A DNA stretch of 64,000 bases from Crambe crambe (Eukaryota; Porifera; Demospongiae; Poecilosclerida; Crambeidae): assembly GCA_963924555.1 (NCBI GenBank), contig OZ004591.1, positions 2,294,001 through 2,358,000 on the forward strand. The letters run 5' to 3'. Below, in pieces: positions 44,408 through 57,689 of this stretch (position 1 is its first letter; the number at the start of each line of letters is the position of its first letter). The translations under genes and the position numbers were made by a program. Under the pieces are notes generated by a model. The model saw only the letters and a program-made list of their open reading frames with translations. It did not search any database and was not told the origin of the DNA.

Positions 44408-45344
44408 TTTCTTTCATTTTTTCTTTACTTGTTTCTTTCATTTTTTATTTATTAATTTTATGCAGGTCATTATATCCATCTCATAGCTAGCTAGCTGCTT
44501 GTTATGCCAGGCCCATTATTTTTGTGATTTCTTTTTCAGGAGGTGATCAGTGCTGTACATTTATAGCTTCTTTTTTCTACACATACCAGTTATAAGTAAA
44601 GTCAGGCCTGGGATGAGGTTAATATGAGTGGTAGTGGGAGAGCTGCAGTTCATAAAGTCTTGTGTTGCAATGCACAATCAAGCCTGGTGAACAATTGAGT
44701 GAGACTAAAGCCTTCAGTTCTAAATAGATACAGCTGAGCAGCCTGCCAGGTTTCGTTTCTAAATAATGCACACCTCACGGGAACTCGAGCGTTACTTACC
44801 ATTCAAAGTTTAAACCTGTCCTTAGTACAGATAGCCTTATCTTAGAACTAGTTTTTTTGTTATGACCTCAGAAGAAATGGCTTTTAAGTTTTGTTTGAGA
44901 AGAGTCATGGCAACTTTGTTGTTTACGCATGCGCGTTATGTTTAATGGCTTCTTCGTATAGTGTACTGTAGTAAGATAGCGGCTTTTTTCTGAGTGAACT
45001 AGAGGCTAAACCGATGGGACGTGGACCTGGTCCGAGTAAAATGGAGCGGATTCATATATAGAACATGGCCCAAGCGTGGCCCATTTTTTCTCCAGATCGT
45101 GCCATTATGATTATGAACAAGAAAATAAGAAATCATGCAAAAAGTGCGCTTTTATTATTCTTCCGTGTTGAGTCTTTCAGCTTCCAAAATTCTCCTGCAT
45201 GATAAGAATGTGCATAAAAGACAGGGTGAGCAGTCATAGCAGCTACAACTTACTGTTTTCTGAGAAAATCCAACTTCATTTTGTATTAGTCCTATGGAGG
45301 GTCATAGGTCATCCCTACATAGAGAGCGCTACCACGCTCTCTGA
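44128..45344. mobile_element. 1217-bp insertion private to copy B
   Basis: Copy A has GTTATTATAAATAAC at about 2041-2055. Copy B has the same bases split as GTTATTA and TAAATAAC with 1217 bp between and no target duplication. The left end is the foldback 44128-44407. The right end carries GGTCATCCCTACAT followed by a hairpin (AGAGAGCG-loop-CGCTCTCT) two bases from the junction. The inner part has no gene. No target duplication plus a terminal hairpin recalls rolling-circle (Helitron/Helentron-like) insertion, but TC and CTRR ends are absent. Confidence 0.75.
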
Positions 45345-46255
45345 TAAATAACAAGAGACAACAATACAGCTTTAATTAGTTATAATCATAGAAGAATGAG
45401 AGTCAATGTCCAAATCAAATGTAGTTGGTATTAGTTCACAACTTTTTGTGATACCATTAATAGGACAAAATACCGTATCTTCTTGGCCACTCCACTCTGG
45501 CATTTTTATACATTTACAGAAGAGCTTCATCTTCATCGTTGTTGATGCAATGTGTAGCTATGGTATGTCTCTGTACTCTGATCATATCTAGTATGCATTG
45601 TAGAATAGCTAATGCATTTTCTCAATTGACTTCAGTTGCCCAGCTTCATGCTGCACCATTAGCCTTGGTTTCTTCTTTCCGATCATTATAACGAAGGTGA
45701 CCAGCATCAGTACTTTATGGACCCCACGGGGGCTCTATTTCACTAGTGATGTGGGGATGGGGTCCCTAAAAATAGGGGACTCCTTAGCATCAGGCTTAAT
45801 GAGGTGAATATTAGGACATGACTGGCAAGGTCAAGGAAGCAAGCATGTAATGTATGCCTCCATTTAACACTTCAAGTGTATGAAGAGAAAAATTAACTTT
45901 TTCCAAATCTACATAATTATGAACAGTAAAATAAAAAATTTCCCACTAATCCTCCGCCCCTTTATTGTCTAGAGCACTGATTTTTCCCATCCTTATAAAG
46001 TGTTCTAAATGGAGCCCTGAATGGGATTCCCTCTTTTGTTCTTTTTCAAGTCCACTTTTAGTCTGGTTTATGTATCCTGTATGAGTGGATCAATTCCATG
46101 TGTATGATTTGTGACAAATTTAATGATGATCTGTGTATAATATCTGAACTCTATGCTCCTCTTATGAGACCAGCTTTGTGGCTTCTATGACACGTGCATT
46201 ATATTACCCTCTATCTATTCTCCCAGTCATGTGACTGATCATGTAACTCATGCCC

Positions 46256-46357
46256 CAGAGGAGGTCCGACATCCGGGTGTCAATATGCATATCAGCAAAT
46301 TAGCATCATGTGGTGAGTATTGAATTGAATTGACACCCGGGTGTCGGACCTCCTCTG
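46256..46357. mobile_element. Mutator-like MITE, 9-bp target duplication
   Basis: A 102-bp element with 29-bp inverted ends (CAGAGGAGGTCCGACATCCG / CAGAGGAGGTCCGACACCCG, one mismatch). It is flanked by CTCATGCCC at 46247-46255 and 46358-46366. Copy A lacks the element at the related sites (about 890-910 and 2890). Nine-base duplication with long ends fits the MULE class. Confidence 0.85.
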
Positions 46358-46663
46358 CTCATGCCCACTGCTGGACTGGGCTTTATTTGGAAGTCTGATT
46401 TTACCTATTATGTGTCTTGCTGGTACAGTGTACCATAGATGGTAGAGCACTCTACTATCTATGGTGTAACCTTGGTGATCCACACCTCCTTTATCCAGAA
46501 CCTATATGTGACGATAGTTCCAGGTCTTTTCAATTAGCCATGTCTTAAACATGCTGATGAAATGACTTCAAATTTCTGTCATGTGATCTATATATTATTT
46601 CACCCTCAAGGCAACTAGTTATGAGTCCTGGAGAGCTGAAGTGGGTACATCTTTTCTCTGAGG

Positions 46664-46787
46664 GATTGGTCTCAGGAAGATGATCGTGTCAGTATTCCAG
46701 GGTCACATTACAGTCCCCATGGTGATATTTATATAGAAGAGGATACTCCATCAGAGATGTGCAAGGAAGGAGTGGGCATAGTAAATG
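46664..46787 (+). pseudogene. Exon-like unit X (copy B, second)
   Basis: Partner of 3176-3304. The Y unit at 47242-47470 that follows is the longest open version: EINPMVETLDTSWKKRG, TYEEIAVNIAKLVRKEYERV, GKKEGYGSEKEVTV, stop. Confidence 0.4.
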
Positions 46788-47937
46788 GTGAGTGATTTTA
46801 TCACCCTTGTGGAGATCACTACCATACTTGTCACAGTGTACACTGAAGGTCCATTCATACTGTTTACCATAATGGCTGGATATAATTTCCAAGGATTAAA
46901 GGTTTTATGATTTGGTTTGATTTCTTATTCACCATCAGTTATGGATGAGTACATTCCTTTAATTATGGTCGTACTTTTTCTAAGTGTTCCGGCCATTGTT
47001 GGTTTGGTATCTCCTACCTACTCTGTTTATCTACTGAGCAATGAGCATGCCCACTGCTGGACTGGGCTTTATTTGGAAGTCTGATTTTATGTAAGTATGT
47101 GCTTCTGGAGTCATCTTTCGTAAGGTTGTGTTGTGTTAGTTCCTGATGTTACTTTCTTTTTCCTGTTTGTGTTTTTGTGATCACAACATCCGTTTCAGTC
47201 ATGAAGTGGCAAAAAATGATAATTTAATTTCTAAATTAGTGTGCAGAGCAAATGCCAAGTCTGTATGAAATATGAAATGATACTGAAGAAGGATGCCACG
47301 ATGATGGAGATTAATCCCATGGTAGAGACATTGGACACCTCATGGAAGAAAAGAGGTACATACGAGGAAATTGCAGTAAATATTGCTAAACTCGTAAGGA
47401 AAGAGTATGAGAGGGTGAGAGAGGGGAAGAAAGAAGGGTATGGGAGTGAGAAAGAGGTGACTGTGTAGCTATGAAGAAGGAAGAGGGTTGGAATAGAAGT
47501 GGGATGTGGATATGCAGATGAGATTGAGGTGTGTGGGATGGATAAGAACAGAGGATGTGAGGTAGAAAAGATCCCCTATGGCTATCTCTAAAAGTGACAA
47601 TGCATAGACACTTACTCCTATCCCCTGCAGGAAATTATTACTTGGAATGTACATAATAATGAATCCTCCTCCACCCCTTTATTGTCTAGAGCCCTGATTT
47701 TCCCATCCTTAGAAAGTGTTCTAAATGGAGCCCTGAATGGGATTCCCCACTTTTAGTCTGGTGTATGTATCTGTTTCATGTATATGATGTGTTCAGTGCT
47801 CTTATTAGAATATCTGAACCCCATTTCTCTCTTGCTTGACCACTGTGTTTCCATGGAGCTTTGAAGGAATCAACTATTCTTTCACATAGAAATCCCATGG
47901 TAACATATCTTCTTATGAATCCAGTTCTATCATACAG

Positions 47938-48059
47938 GTCTACCAGTACCCTATTGAAAAACTTTCCAGACATTATCGTGTTTTCATTCATCTCCCTCTC
48001 TCGGTCATTGGCACATTCTTCAGCTTTGTGGTCATGAATCTGTGCCTGGAAGGCCAGCT
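47938..48059 (+). CDS. Membrane-protein exon (copy B)
   Basis: Partner of 4421-4542 with identical protein and silent differences only; acceptor and GTAAGT donor intact. Confidence 0.5.
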
Positions 48060-48574
48060 GTAAGTTAGCTGTTTTTGCATCATTCATAGTGTCTCTGTAG
48101 GCATCATAATTGAGATGACTACATTTCAGCCCAAGCAAAATACCTAAAAGAGATGAGCATGCAATTAACCTCAGTAGTTCATGATAAAGAGAAAGCAATA
48201 GACTTGCTCAGTAAACAAGAGAAAACTTTGACTGCTAAGCAACAGAATGTTGGAAATGTAGTACAAAGTGGCTGCTGGGTTACACTAATGTGGTATCACC
48301 ATCTTGTGAAACCAGTTTCTTGGTGCAAGCTCTGCCACTGGAGTACTGTAGTCAAGTGCAATGGTGCAAGTGGAAAGACTGTTATCAGGGGGTGTGTAAT
48401 CTTTTAAGAATGTGTGTGATAGGGTTACACACTCAACACTCTATTCTAGTCTACTCTCCTGAAATGCAATCTCCTCTGAATCCTTGGAAATATCCAGCCC
48501 TACTGCGTACAGTATGAATGGACCTTCAGTGCCTGTCCATTGACATGCTCACTGTGTGCCAAACATCTACTCAC

Positions 48575-48718
48575 CATTTACTATGTCAACTCCTTCTGAG
48601 AGAGTGTTTCTAACATCTTCTTCTATAAAACATCACCATGGGGACTGGCATGTGACCCTGGAATAATGACAACATCAAGTGCACGTATGTAGTCCACTAC
48701 CAGGTCCACACAATCACC
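48575..48718 (-). pseudogene. Exon-like unit X, minus-strand copy (B)
   Basis: Partner of 5060-5213. A single T/A difference (TTTTATAG versus TTTTATTG) makes a stop in one frame, but the other frame reads FIEEDVRNTLSEGVDIVN. Confidence 0.4.
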
Positions 48719-50691
48719 CTACAGGAGTAACTTGCTTATTCATGTGCATAGCTTATGGAATGATCTGTACTTCCTGTAAATGACTGTAGTGTTCCTTTGT
48801 CACTAATATATTTGGTATTCTTACTGAGCAATGAGCATGGACTGGGCTTTATTTGGAGGTCTGATTTAACCTATATCTTGCTGCTAGATTCTGGCTGTGC
48901 TTTCTGGAATCGTATCAGTGTGCTGGGTCTATATTGAAAGTGATACTTGTATGGTAAGGTGTGACAGTTCATGCAAGTGTATATGCCACTGTACACTGAG
49001 TCCACGTTCATGTTTGCTCGCTGGACATTCACATCCACACAAATAAATCAAGGCATAGTCACTGGATTGTCAGGTTTATTCCAAGGAATTTACGTTTCGA
49101 TGATGCATCATAAGTCAATGCTAACACTTACGGACCAGAAAATGTGCCCCAGGGGTGAGGGAGATATTAGGGGAGATATTTGTACAAGTAGTAAATGGAT
49201 ATTCTACTGATTCAGTCCCTGATCAATTTTAATCAGCTTAATAAATTAGTCACATCTCCAAATATGTTGATAAAATAATTATTACTTCAAACTCCTTTCA
49301 CATGTTGTATGTATAATGGTTGGACTATCTCCTCACCAATTTCCAGTCTCAAGGCTACTAGTAATCATGAGTTAAAGTGGTCATATTTGATTCCTGTCAT
49401 ATTTATTGTCTTTCAGGTTGTAGAACAATCCCGAGTCTGTATGAAATGGAGAAGTATGCCATGATGATGGAGATTAATCCCATGAAAAGAGGTACGCATG
49501 TAGCTAACATGACATCACATGTACTTGGACAAGTCATGGGAAAGAGATAAGAGGTGGGGCAGGGGGTAGGGATGATTATTTTTCATGGTAAAAGTCACCC
49601 TTGGGGCTGACCAAAGTGGCTGCTATACAGAGGTGGCCCCTTTGCACAGTAACTTTCAATATATCGGGTTTTGTCTTGGAGACTTTTCATTTGACTTGAC
49701 CTACGTAATTGCTGACTCACAGTCAGGGGTTGTATTATTATGTAGTGGGAAAGGGTTTTCCCAACCCCCTCACTTTTCTGTCTGAATTGACATGCAATAT
49801 GCTCCCTACATTCCCCCCTCATTGTTCTGTGCTTTGATTTTGAAATATCTCTCCACACAAACCCCAGGACTGATAGTGTGTATTGATGCCACAGACAGAA
49901 GGACATCTTGTCTCTGAGGGACTGGTCTCAGGATGTCTTCAGTAATGACCATGATGTGAGTGATGCAAGTGTGTTATGTAACAGCTACTATCATGTCACA
50001 TGTGATTTCAATGACCCTTTACCTTATAACCTTTTGTTGTTGCATGTATGCATTCAGTGTACTTTGCCAGCTGTAATCCTGGTCTCTTGATCCAACTGAA
50101 CCCCTTGTATCCCCGCCAAGATTTCACAAATGGTCCATCCTCACCAGATAGGTATGTGGAAGTATACTTGTCCTAACTAGATATGTGCTGTAATCCTGCC
50201 CTCACCTCCTTATGAATCTTCTCCTTACCAGATACGTACACAGCATGCTATAGTCCTACAACTTATGACAGAACAAAGTTCCCCCCACCAATATTCCCCA
50301 CTGATCTGCACTACTATACCATGTACATAACAGCACCTGTAAGATGTGAGTACTGGTGCATGTCATGTATGTTATATGTCCTCTCACATGGAGTCTGAGC
50401 ACTGTGAAATCCCAGGTCACCATGGAAGAGCTTTCAAAGAATAGATATTTGCAAAGTGTTCCTCTTGCATATCAGTTATATCATGCATACTCTCTTTCTA
50501 CCCTCTCATGAAACCATTATTGTGGGTTCTGCTACACTAATATTGTATCACCATTCTCTCCTTACCCCTATTGTGAAATCAGCATTGTGGGTTCTGCTAT
50601 ACTAGCATATCTCCATTCTCTCTTTACCCCTATTGTGAAACCATCATTTTGGGTTCTGCTATACTAGCATATCTCCATTCTCTCTATACCC

Positions 50692-50942
50692 AAGGATCTG
50701 ACAATAAAGTACGGTATATATGCAAATCTGATAGAACTGATTCCCCCCCTTTACAAGACTACTTTCAGTAGTCACCACCCCTCTTTATTGATTAGTTTGT
50801 GAAGCACTGTGTCTGTGTCTGTCACAGTATGCAATATTACTGCTGACCACCGGACATTTTTCGACCATTTTTTCTCTTTGGTCAGGCCATTCCAACTTTA
50901 GTCGGATATCCTGTCAGAACAAATTCAAGAAGTCACATGATA
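50692..50942. repeat. Local duplicate left of the hAT element
   Basis: The segment from AAGGATCTGACA to AAGTCACATGATATAG is repeated after the hAT element at about 53353-53590, and once in copy A (about 9008-9245). A tandem duplication therefore accompanies the hAT. Confidence 0.8.
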
Positions 50943-50945
50943 TAG

Positions 50946-53270
50946 CAGAGGATAGGATAAGAATTTTCTTTTGCCCAACCAATTTGTCAGATTAAATTTC
51001 ATTTGACCTGTCACACTCCCATTTGCCCCACCAGTATAAAAGCCTTTTAATATTATTTAATGAATATTATGTTTATGGATATAGCAAAGAGAGTGTATTA
51101 ATTGTCAGAAAAAAGTTCATCCCATTGATCGAGAGAAGAGAACTCTGAATCTGGAGTTTCTTGTTCCTCAGTTTGTCTTGGTCTTAATGTCTCACTCTGG
51201 TTAGGTCTTCTCATACGTTCTCCCCACCAAAGGTCCACTGCAGTGGATGATGAAAAGTTTTCAGGAGTAGGACCCTCTATATTTATTTCTAGTAAGTCAT
51301 CAAGGGTAGAGATGTGAAGGCTACTCCGGCGATCAGTCTTGATCACTTTCAGCTTTGAAAATGCCCTTTCAACACCGCTAGTAGTAAAAGGTAAACTGAA
51401 GAGTAGTTCACTTAATAAAAGAACTGTAGGCCAATTTTTTGACTCAGAGGTTACGTGAAGTTTGTACCAAATTTTCTTGTAGTCTTCAAGCTGAATATTC
51501 AGATACTTCCTACCAAAAGCCACAATTTCTTCCAATTCATCATTAAAGGATGAAAGGCTAGCTCCTTTAGCTTCTAGTGGAACCCGAAATAATGAAATTA
51601 TGTAGTCAGTGGCTGTGATGATCTGTTCTATTCCATCATCCGGTTCAGAATGTGGTGTTGTTCCATGGGAGACCCAGCTACGAGTGTCCAAAAACACCAA
51701 GATAGATCTGAGTAGTTTCATATCGGACCACTGAAGCCTTTCTCGTATCTTGGTGTCCAACCTAGCAAGATCTGCTTTAGCATGAGCTGAACACTGATCC
51801 AGCGACTTACTGCTGTATTGATTCAAAGCACAACCCTGGTAGACACCCTCATCATTGACTTTAGTAAGCAGTAATTTAACCTGTGGCCACTGTAAAGGAT
51901 CCTGTTCTGACAGAGACATCAAAGTATCGACTGATTTTACTATGGGATTGATGCCTTCAATTATGTCAAGGTTATCACACTATAGAGTTAAACTAAGCAT
52001 AGAAGGAGCCTTTAATATTTCGATATACATAGCTGATCCAATAAGCATTTTTGTCCTTGACCATTGCTTAAGATAGCCTTGTATACGAGCTCTATCAACG
52101 GCTTTTACAGAGGAATCCTGAGATAATGTGGTTAAAATATAAGCTCCAAAACGATCAATCACTCTTTGGAGTGCCTTACGTTTGTGAGTAATCCACCTGG
52201 TACCTTGGCATCTGACAGGTAAGGCTCCCCCTTTAGGCAGGCTAAACACTTCCTTCAAATCACTGACAATACTGGCAAGTTTCTGAGATTTTTTGGGGGA
52301 ATTTTGATAGAGATAATATAACCTAAGAAGCATTTCATTGATATCCAATTCTAGCCTATGTGCAAAACACCAGGACCAAAATAGCCAAGGTAAGTCTGAC
52401 TGTAACTTGCCTTTCATCCCACCATGGGCACCCACATTCACAGATGCATCATCTGTACCAGCACCAATCAATACAGGCATCTTATCTACACCAAAAATGC
52501 TGTTAGGTGAGTGGATGTCCTCAATGCCAATGCGAGACAAAGCTTCGCCCAAACCAAGCAGTAAACCGTCAGCATCACCACGGGTGGGTTTAACTACTGC
52601 CAAATACCTAGTACGAGCCTGTTTTTCACATGAACTGTCATCTTTAACACAAAAAACAACTAAAACCAGCTCAACCTCTAAATTTCCACTATCTGTCGAA
52701 CCATCCATAAGGAAGCTAAAAAATTTACTATTACCAGACTCTGAAAGAAAGTGGAAGAAATCTTGCCGCTGGCTGTCATCAATAGTAAGCAAAGATCTAA
52801 CTACAGGGGCATAAGACTGAACAGGCTCATTACGAGCTTTAGCTAAAGCAGTATGCATGAAATTCATAGCAGCCTTGTGCTGGTCACTCTTTGCATGGTC
52901 CAAAATGTTACTGGTCCTGTGATTCCAAGAGCCATTTATCCAAGCACTGGAGAAGTTTCTCATGCCAATTATTTTATTTTCATACTCTCTGCATACCTTA
53001 CAGTAGACTGTAGATACCAGTAACCGATCATCCTTGTCTCGATCACACCTTAGCCACACTAGGCTACTATGCTCCTTGTCCAGCTCTCTCTGCCATTTTT
53101 AAAGGTAGACACTTGGACTTGCTGCTTACTTCGCTTAGCTGGAGCTTCGTCCATGGAGCTTGAGTTAGATGTGCAGCTGCTGGTGCTGGAAGCCATGACT
53201 GATCAATTAACTAACTGTACACGTGTGCAAATTTAATTAAAGTTAGTGAATGCATGCATGACCGGTCATG
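50946..53270 (-). mobile_element. hAT superfamily transposon (private to copy B)
   Basis: Absent from copy A. The left end is about CAGAGGATAGGATAAGAATT at 50946. The right junction lies near 53270, where copy A homology resumes at TAGTCCTCTTTAGAGACTGA. I see no matching inverted right end, so the 5' side may be truncated. Subterminal repeats TTTTGCCCAACC and TTTGCCCCACC occur near 50970-51030. Confidence 0.75.
51098..53196 (-). pseudogene. hAT transposase (ZNF862/ZMYM-like), near-intact
   Basis: Reading from 53196: MASSTSSCTSNSSSMDEAPA, a basic stretch, then a frame change near a T/A run at about 53100 into WQRELDKEHSSLVWLRCD. A zinc-finger-like C-x2-C...H-x5-H follows (CKVC, then HAKSDQH). 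The DDE-type core includes FLMDGSTDSG, GAGTDDASVNVG and the CFAHRLELD motif. A single in-frame TAG after SMLSLTL (51980-51982) interrupts the frame, which continues CDNLDIIEGINPIVK. The C-terminal dimerisation domain is complete: LLLSELLFSLPFTTSGVERA, then FSKLKVIKTDRRSSL. Two lesions in about 690 codons indicate a recently active element. Confidence 0.88.
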
Positions 53271-53279
53271 TTTTAGTCC

Positions 53280-56200
53280 TCTTTAGAGACTGACATGATA
53301 AAGATACATGTACGTAAAAGTACCCAGTAAGCACATTTAATAAGTTATTTAAGGATCTGACAGTATCTGATAGAACTGATCTCCCCCCACGTACAATAAG
53401 ACTACTTTCAGTAGTCACCACCCCTCTTTATTGATTAGTTTGTGAAGCACTGTGTCTGTGTCTGTCACGGTATGCGATATTACTGCTGACCACTGGCCAT
53501 TTTTCAACCATTTTTTCTCTTTGGTCAGACAATTCCAACTTTAGTCGGATATCCTGTCAGAACAAATTCAAGAAGTCACATCATATAGATACACTCAAAG
53601 AAGATAAATCACCAGCAAATGTCTGACTAAGGTTGATTTGGTCGGACAAAATGTCCTATCAAACCGAAACTCTTATTTTGCACACTGTTATCATGTTAAA
53701 CATTGTCATCTACATGAGTTCCCAGGTCACCATAAGATACTTGAGCTGGACAAAGTCCTAGCTACTGTGAGGGACTTGTATCACCCTCTTGTGAAAAGAG
53801 TTATATGTGTATTCTCTTTATCCCCCAGACACTTATGTATAAGGGGAGGTGAGGAAGTCGAAGTAGCTGGAATGGGTACTGTTAGGACATGGTGGAGTGG
53901 CCTTGATTGTGAGGTAGTCTCATTATAGGGTGACAGGTCTGTTCCCTATTTCCATCCTGTAGTGAACATCTGTTTAGAACCAAACACTCAGAAATCTTTA
54001 TAGGATGAATGATGAATGAGGTCTACCATGTATGATGTGAAAAGTAATGATGTTTCATAATCCCAGAAAATGTGCTCATTAGAATTTATTTCTTAAGATA
54101 TAATAGCACCCTACATAGAAATTCAATAAAGCCCCGAGGGTTCCAGGATATTTGGAAACGTCATCTTCTTCCCTATAATCTTCCACAGTATAGTTGTCCT
54201 AGCAATATTTATCAGTTTCCTACACTTGAGAAGACTGAAGTTATCGATCCATGGATAGTGACCCTTGAAAATGATTCAACCCACCTTTATGCACTGGTGA
54301 TTTGACTTCGTGATCTGTAAATTTTGTGTTCCAAAAAGTTATACGTACGTAGGTGCAAGTTTGTCATATTTTTATCACCAGTCTCACTTGTAAATAGAGC
54401 ATAGGCTTCACAATAGGCTCCATCTTCAGCTGGTGGACAGACAAGCCACTCTTTAAGTCAATGTATATGGAATGCTCTATTCCATACTCAGTATGGATAG
54501 CTTATGCTTTGTTTATTGGTAGATATGTGGTTGATACATGTGGTTGTAACTGTTTGTATAACTCTACACTTTTAATTAACTCTAAGTGTAGCCATGGTAC
54601 AGTTTACTTAGGCTCTATTCAATTTGATGCATCCCCTGGAAGTCTTATCTGAGCACTGGTATCACCCTCTTCTGAAACCAATTCTCCATGAATTGTGGGT
54701 TCTGTGATATGAATTCCTTGATCAACTAACTTGAGTGATTCAGTTCTGTTGTGTATGTTCCCTCTCAATGTGGACTCCATGGTGATATGAAATAACATGG
54801 ACACATGTTTCCATGTCCTGATTCATTTCTATAATAGGACACTCTTCCAGGACACTCCACTAAGTGTCTACGTGAGAGATTCCACACCCTCTTTTTGATG
54901 TATTGAGTAAACCTTTATGCAGTAGTAGTATTATGTGTATACCTTTACAACCTCTGGACAACCAGCAAGTTCTACAGGAACTCCATGTACCATCCCCACC
55001 AGATAGGTATGTAATGTGCTATGATCCTACTCAGAAGAATTCCTGGAAGTATACTTGTCCCCATCAGATACGTGCTGTAATCCTGCCCTCATCTCCTTAT
55101 GAATCTTCTCCTTACCAGATACAGAATCCCTTGACTACACTTCTCCACATTGTCTGACATTGTAGTAGGTAATATTTGTAGATTCATTGAGACTTCCCCA
55201 CCAATATTCCCCATAATCTGAGCTACTATGAATACCATGTGAAAGCATTGCATTTTCCTTTTGATTAGTGCATGCCTTGAACCATTGTAGGACTCTTACT
55301 CTTATCTTGCCATTGTTAATTTTTTTCCCTTGGCTGTCATTTTTGTTACCTTATTATTTGTGGATACTAAGACTTAGTGGTTTGGTGGGTGCTTATATTT
55401 AGTTTTAGAAGATACAGCCACCAATTCTTCATAATGAGAGTTCTACTGATTTGTATGGCTGTCCTGATTGTGGTTTTTTGTTGTCGTTGGTGTTGCAATA
55501 ATTCTCCATCTTCTTTGTAACTTTAATCGAATGACTTCATAATTACCTTCTTGTAAAATGTTAAATTTAGTACCCCCACCCCCTTATTGTCTAGAACTCA
55601 TCCTTTGAAGCATTTCTGAATACAACCCCGAGGGAGATCCCCTCTACAGTATGTATACTTGTTAGTAAAACTCTCAAATCTGATAGAACTGCCAAATCTA
55701 ATGCAGAATCACATCAATTCTCTATCAGTTATGTCCTGACATGTACATATGTGCATCTTGGTTCTTGTTTTAAATCACCTTCTTGTGAACCAGTTGCATA
55801 TTCTCTCTACACTCTGTTTTGATACCAGCATTGTGGTTCACTGACAGTTATCACCTCAGTTCCATCATGCAATCTCTCTATGCCCCCTAGTGAAACCAGC
55901 ATTAGACTAGTGTTGTATCACCCTCTTGTGAAACCAGTTCCAGCAATCATAATCTTCTTTACTCCCCTCTTGTGAACCAGTTTTCCTTGAAAATGTTTTG
56001 ATGATGGCAATAGATATGTCATTGTTTGTGTGTCATTGTTTGTGTGCATAAGAGCTGGTCTTAGAGATGTTTGAGGAGACACTGTTTACTGTGACCACCC
56101 ATGGGACAGGAAGGTGATCTAGGCTGGTATAGGTGCTGTTAGGACATGCGGAATGGCCTTAATTGTGAGGTGGTCTCATTATAGGGTGGTCTAATTAGAC

Positions 56201-57560
56201 AGGTTTCACTGTAAAAGTTCCCTGTTTTCATCTCGTAGTAGATTAATCTGAAATATGCCACTCAGATATTATCGTCTCGTATGCACAAAGATAAAAGAGA
56301 AACAGAAAACACTACTAGTTTGGAACCCATGAAAACTCCATTACATTTTTGCCTCAGCACCGGAGTGCTGAGGCACAGTGCCGAAGGTGACTATTGTACA
56401 TACGTCTTATTACCATGCATGATGATGCACATGCTGCTTTGCACGTGCATTAGTTGCTTTGGCTACACAAGCTCTACTACAGTACTAAGGACAAACGAAC
56501 AGATTCAGGCTCAGGCTCACAGTCACTATGCAGTAACTCTACATTGTGAAGAGAGTCTTGGCCATTGCTGCTTTCCTTAAAACTCAGTGAAGGAGTGACT
56601 TGCTTCTCACTAGCTGTCTCTATAAGCTCTATAATGTCCAAATGTTCTTCTGCCTCTAAGAAGATCTGTTACTGGACAGCTCAAGACTCAGCCATTATAA
56701 TAATAATTTCTTTTGCGTGCTCTTTAGCAAGTAATCTGTGGGTGTGGCAAGTCCGTTACTAGACTTTGCATGTGTTGTACCCCATACATTTCATAGCACA
56801 AAAAAAAAATAATAATAATGAAAGGCAATTACTTACCAATGAAAAAATATTTTCATGTAATTGATGTCCTTCTCATGACCACCATTGTATTTTCATGCTA
56901 TTTTCATGAGAAAAAATTTCACATGGTTTCACTGCATAAGTCCGTTTCATGTCTTTTTACATATGGTATTTTATCACTTACCAGCTAATCTCACTTCCAA
57001 ATAGAGCACAGGCTTCACAATAAGCTCAATCTTCAGCTGGTGGACAAACAAGCCAGTCAATGTGTAAGAATACTTTTTCCATACTCAGTATGGATATGTA
57101 GACATGTGGTTGATACATGTGGTTATAACTGGCTCTTATCAACTCTAAGTCCAGCCATGGTATACTTCAGCTCTGTTAATTTTAGTATTTAGATTGGAAG
57201 TCTTAGTGAGGATTAGAACTCTCTTGAAATATCTGACCATGGCCTTTACATTTTTGAGTGGAATAAAGAATATTTCAATAGAATATCCAGTACAATGTAA
57301 ACTGTGAAGGAGTCAATAGCATTAGGGCTAATATACTAATATTTGATGTCAAATTTGACACTTGACCTTTTGACCCGTTTAATAGTCTATGGTAGACTGT
57401 TATAATCCTGCTGTGAGTATTCTTGTGAAACCATTCTATATTTTCCTAAGTACCCCTCTTGGGTTCCTCTTAGGTTGTACTGGAAGTCAATCTCTCTCTA
57501 ACTGACCACCTGACCCTAGTATCACTTGATTGGGAAACACTGGTATCACCCTCTTGTGAA
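53280..57560. other. Non-coding stretch of copy B (partner of 8.94-13.2 kb)
   Basis: Same content as copy A: W repeat at 54998, ~60-bp repeats at 55790-55990, RRP1 exon-7-like debris at about 54900-54990. No gene supported. Confidence 0.5.
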
Positions 57561-57689
57561 ACCAACAGTGTGGGTTCTGTTGTATCACCCTCAACAGTGT
57601 GTTGTATCACTCTATTATCCATTCTCTGTCTTCTTGGGTATACCTCTATCCTTTATGCAGTAGTTATGTTCTGTGTATACCTTTATGCA

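Noticed and set aside
44128-45344. Firm Helitron call for the insertion
   Set aside because: It lacks the 5' TC and 3' CTRR ends, and no Rep/helicase is present; only the missing target duplication and hairpin fit.
47776-48198. 140-codon minus-strand frame conserved in copy B
   Set aside because: Copy A has a stop in it. The A/B differences are silent in the opposite (plus) frame, which also has splice sites, so it is the shadow of a plus-strand exon.
52338-52814. 158-codon plus-strand frame
   Set aside because: Antisense of the hAT transposase core.
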